The notes beneath the pieces are model-generated. The model searched no databases. It saw only the letters and a program-made list of their open reading frames with translations, and was not told the DNA's origin. Source: a virus. From it: DNA of 64,000 bases. The first letter of the stretch is position 1. Each line of letters opens with the position of its first letter. Shown here one piece after another: positions 47,950 through 54,901 of the stretch. The position numbers and the translations under genes were made by a program. The stretch is from the IMG/VR virus record IMGVR_UViG_3300012208_000004, positions 1-64,000 of that record; one strand, 5' to 3'.

Positions 47950-48392
47950 TTTACCAACAAAAATTGATCATACTGCCCACTCGTGCCTATGGAGAAGATA
48001 TCACCATCAATATCACCGCACACGAAGCTGAGGGACTTGCCTATCACGGCGTAGGAGGTGATGAAAGAGAAGGGTGGGTGATAACTCACTTGGCAAGCAA
48101 GAAAGCCCTTTGCTCACCAATTGGAACGGAGCATGAAGTTAAATTGCTTATGGAAAGGGTAGCAGAAATTACTGATTGGAATCAATCTGGAGAGGAACTT
48201 ATCAAGCAACCAAAGATTGCAACCGAATTCAAGAAATACCAAACAAGTGTAAGGCAAGGACTCAACATGGAGCTTGAAGCGGCCATGAAGCAATCAAATA
48301 TACCAGAGCACCTGGTAGAGACAGTGATGTACAGTTTAGAGGACGATATTCTCAGGAGTGCACTCCTGTATGCTTTCAAAATTGTTCATTGA
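47946..48392 (+). CDS. Hypothetical protein
   Basis: A 148-residue protein: beta-rich first half (KLIILPTRAYGEDITINI), helical second half. It overlaps the KGG gene by 4 nt. No family recognised. Confidence 0.55.
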   Translation: MIYQQKLIILPTRAYGEDITINITAHEAEGLAYHGVGGDEREGWVITHLASKKALCSPIGTEHEVKLLMERVAEITDWNQSGEELIKQPKIATEFKKYQTSVRQGLNMELEAAMKQSNIPEHLVETVMYSLEDDILRSALLYAFKIVH

Positions 48393-48452
48393 CAGTTGAA
48401 CACTTGTCTTGTATAGTTTCACCAGTATCAAGATCTGCTCAGAAGAAAAGAA

Positions 48453-48490
48453 GAAACCTATCCGATTCGCCCTCGGGTAGATTTCTTTAT
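48453..48490 (+). terminator. Rho-independent terminator
   Basis: GAAACCTATCCGA (48453-48465) pairs with TCGGGTAGATTTC (48473-48485), one mismatch and one wobble pair, loop 7 nt, followed by TTTATT. Ends the two-gene plus operon. Confidence 0.65.
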
Positions 48491-48582
48491 TGGTTGGAAG
48501 TATGATATACTTTAGAGACTACACAATAATTATCACACTATGAGATTACCACGCATCTATCCTTTCGGAATACTGCACGAAC

Positions 48583-48619
48583 GAAAATAGACCTGGATGA
48601 AATGGGCATCCAGGTCTAT
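48583..48619 (-). terminator. Rho-independent terminator for the minus operon
   Basis: ATAGACCTGGATG (48587-48599) and CATCCAGGTCTAT (48607-48619) are perfectly complementary with a 7-nt loop. The minus strand continues with TTTTCG. It ends the operon whose last gene stops at 48633. Confidence 0.7.
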
Positions 48620-48632
48620 TGCTATTCTAACG

Positions 48633-48866
48633 CTATTCAGGAGGATTGTCTATCTTCTCCATTGCTTCTACAACCAATCTGCCCGCCGCGTCTTCTCCTA
48701 TCAGAGGAGCAAGCTGTCCTTGTATCTCTCCCATTCGTTCCATTCGAGCAGTAATGAACTGGTGTTTAGAAACGTTCGATGCAAGCCCAGTGAGCGCCCA
48801 CTCTGCGGATTGCCTTTCAGCTTCGAACTGGGCCATAAGAAAAGCTACTTCAGATTTATTATCCAT
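48633..48866 (-). CDS. Helical hypothetical protein
   Basis: A 77-residue, mostly helical protein (VAFLMAQFEAERQSAEWAL), no Cys or membrane segment. It overlaps the transglycosylase gene by 8 nt. No family recognised. Confidence 0.55.
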   Translation of the reverse strand: MDNKSEVAFLMAQFEAERQSAEWALTGLASNVSKHQFITARMERMGEIQGQLAPLIGEDAAGRLVVEAMEKIDNPPE

Positions 48867-49374
48867 GATGAGCTCCTGTGATGATGTCTATGTACGTCCG
48901 TGTCTGTTGAGGTAGGCAATAATAATAGTTGGTACAATTTTGCTCTGCCCATACAAGTGTTGAACAGCCAGCATTATAGCAAGCTAACGCCTTATTAAAG
49001 CTCCCATACTTGTTTTGATACCAAGCCATGGCCTTAGAAGCAGCTTGCAAGCTAGCAACCGGATCATGTGGGTCAACACCCCAACCATGTGCAGTTGAAG
49101 GAAGGATTTGCGCAATACCAATTGCGCCCGCGCTACTCACAGCGTTAGGGTTGAATCCTGACTCCTCATTAATTTGTCTTTCAAAGTAGTCAGGATTGAT
49201 ACCTGCATTCGTTGCGTCTTGTCTGGCTATGCATCGGTAGTCTTGAGACGTGCAAGTGGAAACCTGCACGGGATGATTGCCAAATGGGTTACCACCTTGC
49301 GACTCAATGTACACACAGGCCCCCACCAGGAGGACAAGCGCAATGGCGAAAAAGCTTCCTGCTTCTCTAAACAT
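48859..49374 (-). CDS. Membrane-anchored lytic transglycosylase (SLT)
   Basis: A 171-residue protein. ATG 49374 has AAGGAA upstream. An N-terminal membrane anchor or uncleaved signal (SFFAIALVLLVGACVYI) is followed by the SLT domain: catalytic Glu in NEESGFNPNAVSSAGAIG, then IAQILPSTAHGW and LACYNAG. It cleaves peptidoglycan glycan chains outside the membrane. Not in the late lysis cassette; possibly a wall-penetration, superinfection or release enzyme. Confidence 0.8.
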   Translation of the reverse strand: MFREAGSFFAIALVLLVGACVYIESQGGNPFGNHPVQVSTCTSQDYRCIARQDATNAGINPDYFERQINEESGFNPNAVSSAGAIGIAQILPSTAHGWGVDPHDPVASLQAASKAMAWYQNKYGSFNKALACYNAGCSTLVWAEQNCTNYYYCLPQQTRTYIDIITGAHHG

Positions 49375-49387
49375 GTTGGTTCCTTCC

Positions 49388-49570
49388 TTAACGCGTAAAG
49401 CTAACGCCTGTACCACTCATAAGCGACCACAGGATGGCTATCCCAACGATCAAAATGAAAAACCATCCCCAAAAGCTGAGATGAATTTTGCTTTCTCTTG
49501 CGCCGGCTTGCGTGGCGAATATAATGAATCCAACGACGACAATAATCACGAATAGGGCTCCACTAGACAT
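49388..49570 (-). CDS. Two-helix membrane protein, holin-like
   Basis: A 60-residue protein with helices at about residues 4-22 (ALFVIIVVVGFIIFA) and 33-51 (WGWFFILIVGIAILW) joined by a short basic loop. SD AGGAG is at -7. Next to a wall-degrading enzyme it may be a holin or its helper. Confidence 0.55.
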   Translation of the reverse strand: MSSGALFVIIVVVGFIIFATQAGARESKIHLSFWGWFFILIVGIAILWSLMSGTGVSFTR

Positions 49571-49582
49571 GGGTTACTCCTC

Positions 49583-49636
49583 ATAAAAGAAGCCCGAAGA
49601 GTATGCTATACTGATATCAGATAGTCCCCTTCGGGC
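49583..49636 (-). terminator. Terminator-like hairpin
   Basis: GCCCGAAG (49592-49599) pairs with CTTCGGGC (49629-49636), loop 29 nt. The minus strand continues TTCTTTTAT. It lies between the Cys-rich micro-gene and the holin-like gene. A further GGGCATC/GATGCCC pair is found at about 49655-49690. Confidence 0.5.
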
Positions 49637-49701
49637 GGATGTTTTCAAAGGTGATGGGCATCAAAGTGTCTGGGGAGACGGGAGATGCCCTCCACTGACA
49701 A

Positions 49702-49836
49702 CTACTTTAACTTGCATACTATTTCAAATGCACGACAATTAGGATTATGGCAACAACTACAGTAACTACATTCGTAGTATCCACATCTTCCACATTGACT
49801 AGAAAGCTTGTTCACAAGCCATCTCCAAAGGTTCAT
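49702..49836 (-). CDS. 44-residue cysteine-rich micro-protein
   Basis: ATG 49836 follows AGGAGG by about 6 nt. The protein has eight Cys within its centre (CGRCGYYECSYCSCCHNPNC) plus a basic/hydrophobic start (MNLWRWLVNKL). Could be a zinc cluster or a disulphide-rich exported peptide. Function unknown. Confidence 0.6.
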   Translation of the reverse strand: MNLWRWLVNKLSSQCGRCGYYECSYCSCCHNPNCRAFEIVCKLK

Positions 49837-49851
49837 GAAAACCTCCTAAAA

Positions 49852-49944
49852 TTAGTCATCAGCGGTCATCATTGCCCAGATAAACCAAATGATGAAGATA
49901 ACAACTAAATCAATAGCAATAGCGACTGCATAATCGCCTATCAT
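49852..49944 (-). CDS. 30-residue membrane micro-protein
   Basis: ATG 49944 with GGAGGG upstream, ends TAA 49852-49854. Residues 5-26 form a single hydrophobic helix (VAIAIDLVVIFIIWFIWAM). Just upstream of the Cys-rich gene. Function unknown. Confidence 0.55.
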   Translation of the reverse strand: MIGDYAVAIAIDLVVIFIIWFIWAMMTADD

Positions 49945-49954
49945 ACATTCCCTC

Positions 49955-50137
49955 CTAACAACTATGTGTTCTTGACTCACGATAAGGGAACCATTTTCTA
50001 CATTTAGGACAACACCAGTACTTCTCATGTGATGAACCGCAGTGATGACTATTCCACTGCTCCACAGGTATCATTTTCTTGCAAGGAGTGCACCAAACAG
50101 CTACAATAGCTGAACGATCTGACAATCTCCTAGGCAT
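49955..50137 (-). CDS. Double zinc-finger small protein
   Basis: A 60-residue protein. Two copies of a C-x2-C...H-x-C unit: CTPCKKMIPVEQWNSHHC and CPKCRKWFPYRESRTHSC. They look like an internal duplication of one finger. The N-terminus is basic (MPRRLSDR). Probably nucleic-acid binding. Confidence 0.65.
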   Translation of the reverse strand: MPRRLSDRSAIVAVWCTPCKKMIPVEQWNSHHCGSSHEKYWCCPKCRKWFPYRESRTHSC

Positions 50138-50372
50138 TTTTACCTCCTAAAATTTTCATCACTTCTGGATCATTCAAATGCTGCTTCAAGACTTCTAGCT
50201 CTTCTAGCGATAATGCTACCTCTTCCACGTGTACTTCATCCTCATTGACAACTGCAATGACTAACACTTTGTCTTTGCGAAATGCGCAAATATCTAACCT
50301 CATATCGTTTTCACGTGTGATTGTACGAGAATACTCCTCATGATTATTGATTAATTTAACGGTACTACTCAT
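50130..50372 (-). CDS. Hypothetical protein
   Basis: An 80-residue protein: beta strands (LDICAFRKDKVLVIAVVN) then a helix (LSLEELEVLKQHLND). Overlaps neighbours by 8 and 4 nt. No family recognised. Confidence 0.55.
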   Translation of the reverse strand: MSSTVKLINNHEEYSRTITRENDMRLDICAFRKDKVLVIAVVNEDEVHVEEVALSLEELEVLKQHLNDPEVMKILGGKNA

Positions 50373-50566
50373 CTAGACTTCCTTTCCTTGTACTGTTCAA
50401 ACTGTTCTTTTTCGCTGATGTAAGACGGTACATCCTTAAAATGTCGTGCATCAGATTGGTCTTGCAACTGTTGAGCATGCTCAGGACAAATTCCGTGCGA
50501 TTGTCCCTCCTGTGGTGTCTCTTCTGAAAGAGGACACCATGCGCACGGATTTTTCAATCCAAACAT
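50369..50566 (-). CDS. Small protein with one zinc site
   Basis: A 65-residue protein. CAWC near residue 8 and CPEH near 27 would bind one metal ion. Charged helical end. No family recognised. Confidence 0.55.
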   Translation of the reverse strand: MFGLKNPCAWCPLSEETPQEGQSHGICPEHAQQLQDQSDARHFKDVPSYISEKEQFEQYKERKSR

Positions 50567-50570
50567 TTAC

Positions 50571-50792
50571 CTACCTCACAACCCACTTCTTGGTATCATC
50601 ATCCCAAAGAAGATTATCTTCTCCAATCAATTCTTGAGCCAAACCAATGTCACGATACTGACCTTCACGCCACTGAGCATATGGACTAGCTGGATCAAGT
50701 TTATGTCCTGGTGACGCCTGACCTTCCAAGGGAGGATCACTAGACCAATGCTCATTCATATGGTCAATCATACGCTGCTTTAAATCACTCAT
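50571..50792 (-). CDS. Hypothetical protein
   Basis: A 73-residue Trp- and Asp-rich protein with a helical start (SDLKQRMIDHMNEHW). The PPLEGQ segment corresponds to a degenerate form of the palindromic repeat. No family recognised. Confidence 0.5.
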   Translation of the reverse strand: MSDLKQRMIDHMNEHWSSDPPLEGQASPGHKLDPASPYAQWREGQYRDIGLAQELIGEDNLLWDDDTKKWVVR

Positions 50793-50960
50793 TTACCGAA
50801 ACCTCTCAGGTAACCTGTATTTATGCTTGGGTTGAATACCAAGCGACATTTCCATGAAACTACACTCCTTACACAATTTACGTGTTCTGCCATTTACAAG
50901 GTACTGGCGCGTATCACTACGATACTGCTTACAACGATGGCAAAGTTCACGTGTGCTAAT
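50793..50960 (-). CDS. Zinc-ribbon protein with probable ATT start codon
   Basis: A 55-residue frame ending at TAA 50793-50795. CHRC near residue 7 and CKEC near 30 form a zinc ribbon, and the rest is basic. No ATG, TTG or well-placed GTG exists. ATT 50960-50958 lies 8 nt after a perfect AGGAGG; GTG is in frame but overlaps the SD. Use of ATT is inferred from spacing. Confidence 0.5.
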   Translation of the reverse strand: MSTRELCHRCKQYRSDTRQYLVNGRTRKLCKECSFMEMSLGIQPKHKYRLPERFR

Positions 50961-50972
50961 TGATATCACCTC

Positions 50973-51173
50973 CTATTTGAAATCTTCCCAAACGGAATTC
51001 CATCCCTTGACGAAAAGATCTCGAGACTTAACAGAACGCGCATCAATTTGTGCTGTATGGGCACCATGTCGTTCGTAGTTCTCTTTTGAGAGAGGATTAT
51101 TGCGACCTCGCTGTATACGCTGATATGATTGCCCGCTAGCACGTCCTACCATCTCTGCATTCTTCTGGTTCAT
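50973..51173 (-). CDS. Small basic hypothetical protein
   Basis: A 66-residue protein. ATG 51173 lies just after the stop of the lipoprotein gene. Central Arg-rich segment (YQRIQRGRNNPLSKENYERH) suggests nucleic-acid contact. No family recognised. Confidence 0.5.
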   Translation of the reverse strand: MNQKNAEMVGRASGQSYQRIQRGRNNPLSKENYERHGAHTAQIDARSVKSRDLFVKGWNSVWEDFK

Positions 51174-51178
51174 ATTCC

Positions 51179-51400
51179 CTAATCCTTTGACCACTCATCA
51201 CAATGGGACTCATACCCATGATTGAGAAGTGGAACGTTTACAGCACACGCACCATTAGGGTGATAACTCACACAATGACTTGTGTAGTACGTATATGGCA
51301 CGTCGTGTGCATGTATGCACTGCTGACAACCTGTTAAGGTTAACAAACTAAGAGATAGCGATACAGTGACAATAAGAAATGCTAGAAATCTTTTCAGCAT
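51179..51400 (-). CDS. Small lipoprotein
   Basis: A 73-residue protein. ATG 51400 follows AAAGGG. Signal: MLKRFLAFLIVTVSLSLSLL then lipobox LTGC at about residue 25. The mature part has four further Cys and many His/Tyr. It would be anchored outside the membrane, a location typical of superinfection-exclusion proteins. Function inferred. Confidence 0.6.
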   Translation of the reverse strand: MLKRFLAFLIVTVSLSLSLLTLTGCQQCIHAHDVPYTYYTSHCVSYHPNGACAVNVPLLNHGYESHCDEWSKD

Positions 51401-51442
51401 ATAGCCCTTTCTAGGGGCTACTAAGAGCCCCACTACTACACA

Positions 51443-51616
51443 TTAATTCAAGATAGCGTCTACATCCGATTGACGTACACGATGAGCAACACGCTTGCCC
51501 TTGTGAGGTAACGCAACGGCTGTAAGTATTCCCGCTTTAATCCAGCGGCGTACCGTTGTGTCATCTACGCGTAAACGCTTTGCTACCTCATGAACGGGTA
51601 ATAATGTTTCATCCAT
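51443..51616 (-). CDS. Excisionase-like HTH protein
   Basis: A 57-residue protein, too short for ordinary gene calling. ATG 51616 has GAGGAGGAC about 8 nt upstream. LLPVHEVAKRLRVDDTTVRR then WIKAGILTAVALPHKGKRVA is the HTH_17 pattern with wing residues and a final SDVDAIL helix. Candidate recombination directionality factor or regulator. Confidence 0.75.
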   Translation of the reverse strand: MDETLLPVHEVAKRLRVDDTTVRRWIKAGILTAVALPHKGKRVAHRVRQSDVDAILN

Positions 51617-51638
51617 AAAAAATGTCCTCCTCTACCCG

Positions 51639-52127
51639 CTAAGCTGCGGGTTTCTTTTGTCTTGATGGCAATCCTTCAAAAAATGTCAGTGTACGAGCAC
51701 TCTGTCCATCCATACGCTTTACAAGCTTGTTGCCACGCTTCATAAGAACTGGAGCAACCGGAGTCGAGACAACTGGAATAGCTACAATTTGGTCTGCAAT
51801 TTCGGCTATGGCGTACCGCTCTTCCTGTGCATCTGCAATGTCCATCGCTTGCTCAAGAGCTTTCTCAGAAGCTTTGATGATGTTTGTACGGTACATTTTG
51901 GACCAATAATCCTGGACAATTGTACAATGTTTGCAATGCCCGTGATATCGAAAACCCTTGCAGTTACAGGAGCTAACAATTGGGCAAACACCAGACTCAT
52001 CAACCTGCACTATGTAACTCTCTCCATTGCTTTCGCTAGGAACTTGACAATAAAGACCGTTTTCGTTCATGTCGATTGCCATGAAAGTTGTTACGTAGGA
52101 TGCATAAAAGCTGTTTACATTAGTCAT
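51639..52127 (-). CDS. SWIM zinc-finger protein
   Basis: A 162-residue protein. ATG 52127 follows AAGGAAGGG. CNCKGFRYHGHCKHC in the middle is a SWIM zinc finger (CxC...CxH) used for DNA or protein binding. A helical region and a basic C-terminus follow. First gene downstream of the operator-controlled minus promoter at 52184. Confidence 0.7.
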   Translation of the reverse strand: MTNVNSFYASYVTTFMAIDMNENGLYCQVPSESNGESYIVQVDESGVCPIVSSCNCKGFRYHGHCKHCTIVQDYWSKMYRTNIIKASEKALEQAMDIADAQEERYAIAEIADQIVAIPVVSTPVAPVLMKRGNKLVKRMDGQSARTLTFFEGLPSRQKKPAA

Positions 52128-52183
52128 GGTGTTTGCCCTTCCTTGATTTAAGTGTTTCCCCCGCTCACTCAGGGGACAATAGT

Positions 52184-52212
52184 ATCTTAACACGCTAGTG
52201 TAACAATGTCAA
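52184..52212 (-). promoter_or_regulatory. Minus promoter at the divergent switch
   Basis: Minus strand: TTGACA (52212-52207), 17 bp, TAAGAT (52189-52184). ACACGCTAGTGT (52190-52201), a near-copy of the operator at 52233, sits in the spacer, so repressor binding would shut it off. Confidence 0.65.
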
Positions 52213-52232
52213 TATGTTTACGTACCAATTTC

Positions 52233-52244
52233 TACGCTAGCGTA
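52233..52244. promoter_or_regulatory. Operator palindrome TACGCTAGCGTA
   Basis: A perfect 12-bp palindrome between the divergent promoters. A related ACACGCTAGTGT lies at 52190-52201 and a looser TTTACGTACC is between them. The adjacent XRE gene is the natural candidate to bind these. Confidence 0.6.
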
Positions 52245-52258
52245 AATATTCGTTTATG

Positions 52259-52287
52259 TTGACACCACTATAGCTATATGGTATTAT
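52259..52287 (+). promoter_or_regulatory. Plus promoter of the XRE repressor gene
   Basis: TTGACA (52259-52264), 17 bp, TATTAT (52282-52287). It starts transcription toward the repressor, away from the minus promoter. Confidence 0.65.
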
Positions 52288-52328
52288 TGTTCTAGGAAAG
52301 ATAACCAACATAGGAGGATAAAAAGTAC

Positions 52329-52658
52329 GTGGCGAAATTAATAGTTAAACACGTTGCAACTGCAAAAGGGATCAAACAATCCCATTTGCAAATATCAGCA
52401 GCAGTTACCCCGCCACTGTTGTATAGGTATTGGCACAACAAATCCAACACAGTAGATTTAACAGAACTTGAAAAAATTGCAGAAGCTTTAGGGGTAAGCC
52501 CTGGGGAATTAATAATTCCTGATGGGGAATTAGCACGCTTTGACCGAAATCTGGAAAAGGCTGAAAAAGTTGAAAATCACATTGGACCTTGGATAGCTCT
52601 ATTTGATGAAGAAAAATCAGAGTCAGCAAAGGAGTCTACAGAAGACCCTGCTGCTTAG
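52329..52658 (+). CDS. XRE-family repressor or Cro-like protein
   Basis: A 109-residue protein starting at GTG 52329 after GGAGGA. An HTH of the Cro/C1 type at residues about 8-62 (KGIKQSHLQISAAVTPPLLY, ELEKIAEALGVSPGEL). The C-terminal 45 residues are acidic and possibly oligomerising. Position at the divergent operator region makes it the best lysogeny repressor candidate. No protease/LexA-like domain is present. Confidence 0.7.
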   Translation: MAKLIVKHVATAKGIKQSHLQISAAVTPPLLYRYWHNKSNTVDLTELEKIAEALGVSPGELIIPDGELARFDRNLEKAEKVENHIGPWIALFDEEKSESAKESTEDPAA

Positions 52659-52661
52659 GCG

Positions 52662-52816
52662 GCGGGCAGTGAACAGCCTGAGAAACTAAACCCACTGCCC
52701 GCAAACAACCCTACTCAAATTCTAACTCGAATAGACAGAATGATCAATCATTTTGAGATTGACGTCCCATTAACGTGCCAATACTCACCTTGCAAGGGGG
52801 GATGGGCAGTTTTTTT
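52662..52816 (+). promoter_or_regulatory. Possible attenuator downstream of the repressor gene
   Basis: GCGGGCAGTG (52662-52671) can pair with CACTGCCCGC (52693-52702). The latter could instead pair with GGGCAGT (52804-52810), which is followed by seven T. This 1:2 versus 2:3 arrangement is typical of attenuators. The loop of 2:3 is about 100 nt, which weakens the case. Confidence 0.35.
52788..52802 (+). repeat. Palindromic repeat in repressor downstream region
   Basis: CACCTTGCAAGGGGGG lies immediately before GGGCAGTTTTTTT, so this copy overlaps the possible terminator arm. Confidence 0.65.
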
Positions 52817-52856
52817 ACCTTGTTCCGGTGAATAATATAGGGCATTTATGAAAGTA

Positions 52857-52885
52857 TTGACAAATGTTCTATATTAAATTATAAT
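52857..52885 (+). promoter_or_regulatory. Consensus plus promoter
   Basis: TTGACA (52857-52862), 17 bp, TATAAT (52880-52885), the best match in the window. It drives the RHH and antirepressor genes. Confidence 0.75.
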
Positions 52886-52910
52886 AGTTCTGTTCATAAG
52901 GAGGTGCGTT

Positions 52911-53108
52911 ATGAGAAAAGGCAGTGGAGCAGACTACTACCAAATCTCTATTCGCTTTTCACCTGATGAAAGCCAACTCATACAACAGTTGGCAGAAAAA
53001 AATGGAAGATCCTTCAATAAAGAAGTCCTCCATTTAGTCAAAGCTCAATTGAGCCTTGAACAAACAACAAAAAAAGAGCCGTTGCAATCGGCTCTTCCAG
53101 AAAGGTAA
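52911..53108 (+). CDS. Ribbon-helix-helix (Arc-like) regulator
   Basis: A 65-residue protein. Beta strand YYQISIRFSPDESQLIQQLA and helices with NGRSFNKEVLHLVKAQL match Arc-type RHH proteins. A strong SD (AAGGAGGTG) precedes ATG 52911. Likely controls this operon, as in the Arc/Ant pair of phage P22, since an antirepressor follows. Confidence 0.7.
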   Translation: MRKGSGADYYQISIRFSPDESQLIQQLAEKNGRSFNKEVLHLVKAQLSLEQTTKKEPLQSALPER

Positions 53109-53110
53109 AA

Positions 53111-53800
53111 ATGGTAAACAACAATCAAGAACAGTCTAACACAGGATTGCAACTTTTTAGCTTTGAAGGACAAGATGTCCGCGCTATATGGATCAATGCA
53201 GAAGCGTGGTACGTTCTTACTGACGTTTGCAAGATTTTAGGATTAGGCAATCCTGCCCAAGTTGCTACCCGATTAAAGAAAGAGGGTTGTATCACGCGAA
53301 ATGATATAACCGACGCATTGGGCAGACCAAGAGAGACTCTTTGCGTTAACCTTCCCAACTACCTACGAGCTATTATGCGATCCGACAAACCAGACGCATT
53401 AAGATTTCAAGATTGGGTTTGCGAGGAAGTCGTTCCCACTATCCTCAAAACTGGAAGCTATTCAATGGATAACAGAAGTCCTAAAGAACAGCTTCAAGAC
53501 CAGCTTGGAATGCTTCAATTTGTACACAAGATTGTGAGAGGCGTTTTTAGATCACTCTCGCAACGCTGGATTGTAGAAAATAAACAATTTGCACTTTATG
53601 GAAAAGTTGCTTTTGATTACTTTCGATTAGAGGTAATGCGTGCAAATAGAGAATATTCAGCAGTAGTAAAATACTTTCACGGCGACAATGTTTTTGATGG
53701 ATTAAACCTCAAAGGTGACATTGTCAAGATGCGGTCTGAAATAAGGAATGGAGAGATATCAGTACAGTTACAATTCCCATTCATAGAAGACGCAAGATAA
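53111..53800 (+). CDS. BRO-N family antirepressor
   Basis: A 229-residue protein. The BRO-N domain (residues about 14-118) shows LFSFEGQDVRAIWINAEAWY, VLTDVCKILGL, and a late FQDWVCEEVVPTILKTGSY. A helical C-terminal region follows. BRO/Ant proteins counter repressors or bind DNA to trigger induction. It starts 2 nt after the RHH gene. Confidence 0.8.
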   Translation: MVNNNQEQSNTGLQLFSFEGQDVRAIWINAEAWYVLTDVCKILGLGNPAQVATRLKKEGCITRNDITDALGRPRETLCVNLPNYLRAIMRSDKPDALRFQDWVCEEVVPTILKTGSYSMDNRSPKEQLQDQLGMLQFVHKIVRGVFRSLSQRWIVENKQFALYGKVAFDYFRLEVMRANREYSAVVKYFHGDNVFDGLNLKGDIVKMRSEIRNGEISVQLQFPFIEDAR

Positions 53801-53821
53801 CATCGTCAATTGTAGTTAGTC

Positions 53822-53851
53822 AGGGACCTAGAAACGGGTCCCTTTTCTTTT
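53822..53851 (+). terminator. Rho-independent terminator
   Basis: GGGACC TAGAAAC GGGTCCC followed by TTTTCTTTT. Ends the antirepressor operon. Confidence 0.75.
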
Positions 53852-53929
53852 GCCCAAATATTGACATCGCGAGTTATACTTTATGCAGTAAAAAGTGCAA
53901 TCGTTATTTTGAAAGGATGTTACACAATC

Positions 53930-54361
53930 ATGAAGCGCAAACTTATTTTTCTCTTTGGAATCGTCATTCTCGCGGGTACAATGCTGGCATGTGGGGAAAG
54001 CACCACAAACAGTACGCCAACAAACAACAATACCCAACAACAGGCACCATCCAAACCACAAACCTGGACAACAACTCATACATATAATGGCACCGGAATC
54101 AAGAAAACTGAAACTATCACCGTGCCCAATGATTGGAAGATCCAATGGAGCTGTACGCCTAGCTCGTTTATGGGAAATTCCTACAATGTCATCATCGGTG
54201 TCTACAACTCAGACGGCACAATAGCCGATCCAGCTGCTATCAATGCTATGTGTAAAGATGGAAATACATCAGGAGAAACCGAAGAAAGAACCGCCGGCAA
54301 CGTCTACCTTGATGTCAACTCAGAAGGAGATTGGGCCATAAACGTTCAAGAATTGAAATAA
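53930..54361 (+). CDS. Lipoprotein of unknown function
   Basis: A 143-residue protein. ATG 53930 follows AAAGGAT (53911-53917). Signal peptide with lipobox (LFGIVILAGTMLAC, Cys at about 21), a Ser/Thr/Asn linker, then a beta-rich domain of about 95 residues with two Cys. Monocistronic with its own terminator. Such lysogen lipoproteins often block superinfection or change the cell surface; that role is inferred. Confidence 0.65.
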   Translation: MKRKLIFLFGIVILAGTMLACGESTTNSTPTNNNTQQQAPSKPQTWTTTHTYNGTGIKKTETITVPNDWKIQWSCTPSSFMGNSYNVIIGVYNSDGTIADPAAINAMCKDGNTSGETEERTAGNVYLDVNSEGDWAINVQELK

Positions 54362-54379
54362 GCCTTACACAAGAATTGA

Positions 54380-54407
54380 GCCCTTGTCTGAATTGACAAG
54401 GGCTTTT
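54380..54407 (+). terminator. Terminator overlapping the next promoter
   Basis: GCCCTTGTC (54380-54388) pairs with GACAAGGGC (54395-54403), followed by TTTTAT. Its DNA also contains the -35 and -10 boxes of the next gene. Confidence 0.75.
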
Positions 54408-54412
54408 ATAAT
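54384..54412 (+). promoter_or_regulatory. Promoter inside a terminator, leaderless transcript
   Basis: TTGTCT (54384-54389), 17 bp, TATAAT (54407-54412). Counting 7 nt on gives 54419, the A of the next ATG, and no SD is present. This repeats the arrangement at 729-764. Confidence 0.55.
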
Positions 54413-54418
54413 GCTCAC

Positions 54419-54901
54419 ATGGATGCAACAACACAACGCTATCACCTCATGCTACTAGCGCTTGAAACAGGTACCATAAAGACACTGGAGAAACTATTTA
54501 ACCAGCAGTCATACCCGCATCTTGCTCAAAAGAAAATCCACACGGCTCAGGTGCAAGCATCCATCATAGGATCACAGTTAGGCCATGCACAATTAGAAGA
54601 CATGACGACTGACGAACACCTCCCAACCATACAAGGCTACACCCACATTGCGCCAGTCGCCATAGCTGCAGGTATCACGCTAGGCATGCTCACGGTTACG
54701 GCCAGGACTGCCATCATTGACGCCTATCGGAAGTCGGCCATATCCGTGTACGCGGCCAACGATGCTACAGGCTGGATTTGGGATGTAGAGGGAGATGACC
54801 CATGTGACTGGTGTTTGAGCATGAATGGGACTGTGCATCCCCTTACAGAAAAATTTGAAAGTCACAATAATTGCAGATGTGGGGCAGTACCGATCATATG
54901 A
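54419..54901 (+). CDS. MuF-like C-terminal protein
   Basis: A 160-residue protein. Helical start, then DVEGDDPCDWCLSMNGTVHPL and SHNNCRCGAVPI, the ligand-rich end typical of the Mu F head-morphogenesis family. Full MuF proteins are made with portal genes and injected with DNA. Here the gene is over 40 kb from the head genes and is short. It may be an ejected minor head protein or a reused domain. Probably translated from a leaderless mRNA. Confidence 0.65.
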   Translation: MDATTQRYHLMLLALETGTIKTLEKLFNQQSYPHLAQKKIHTAQVQASIIGSQLGHAQLEDMTTDEHLPTIQGYTHIAPVAIAAGITLGMLTVTARTAIIDAYRKSAISVYAANDATGWIWDVEGDDPCDWCLSMNGTVHPLTEKFESHNNCRCGAVPII

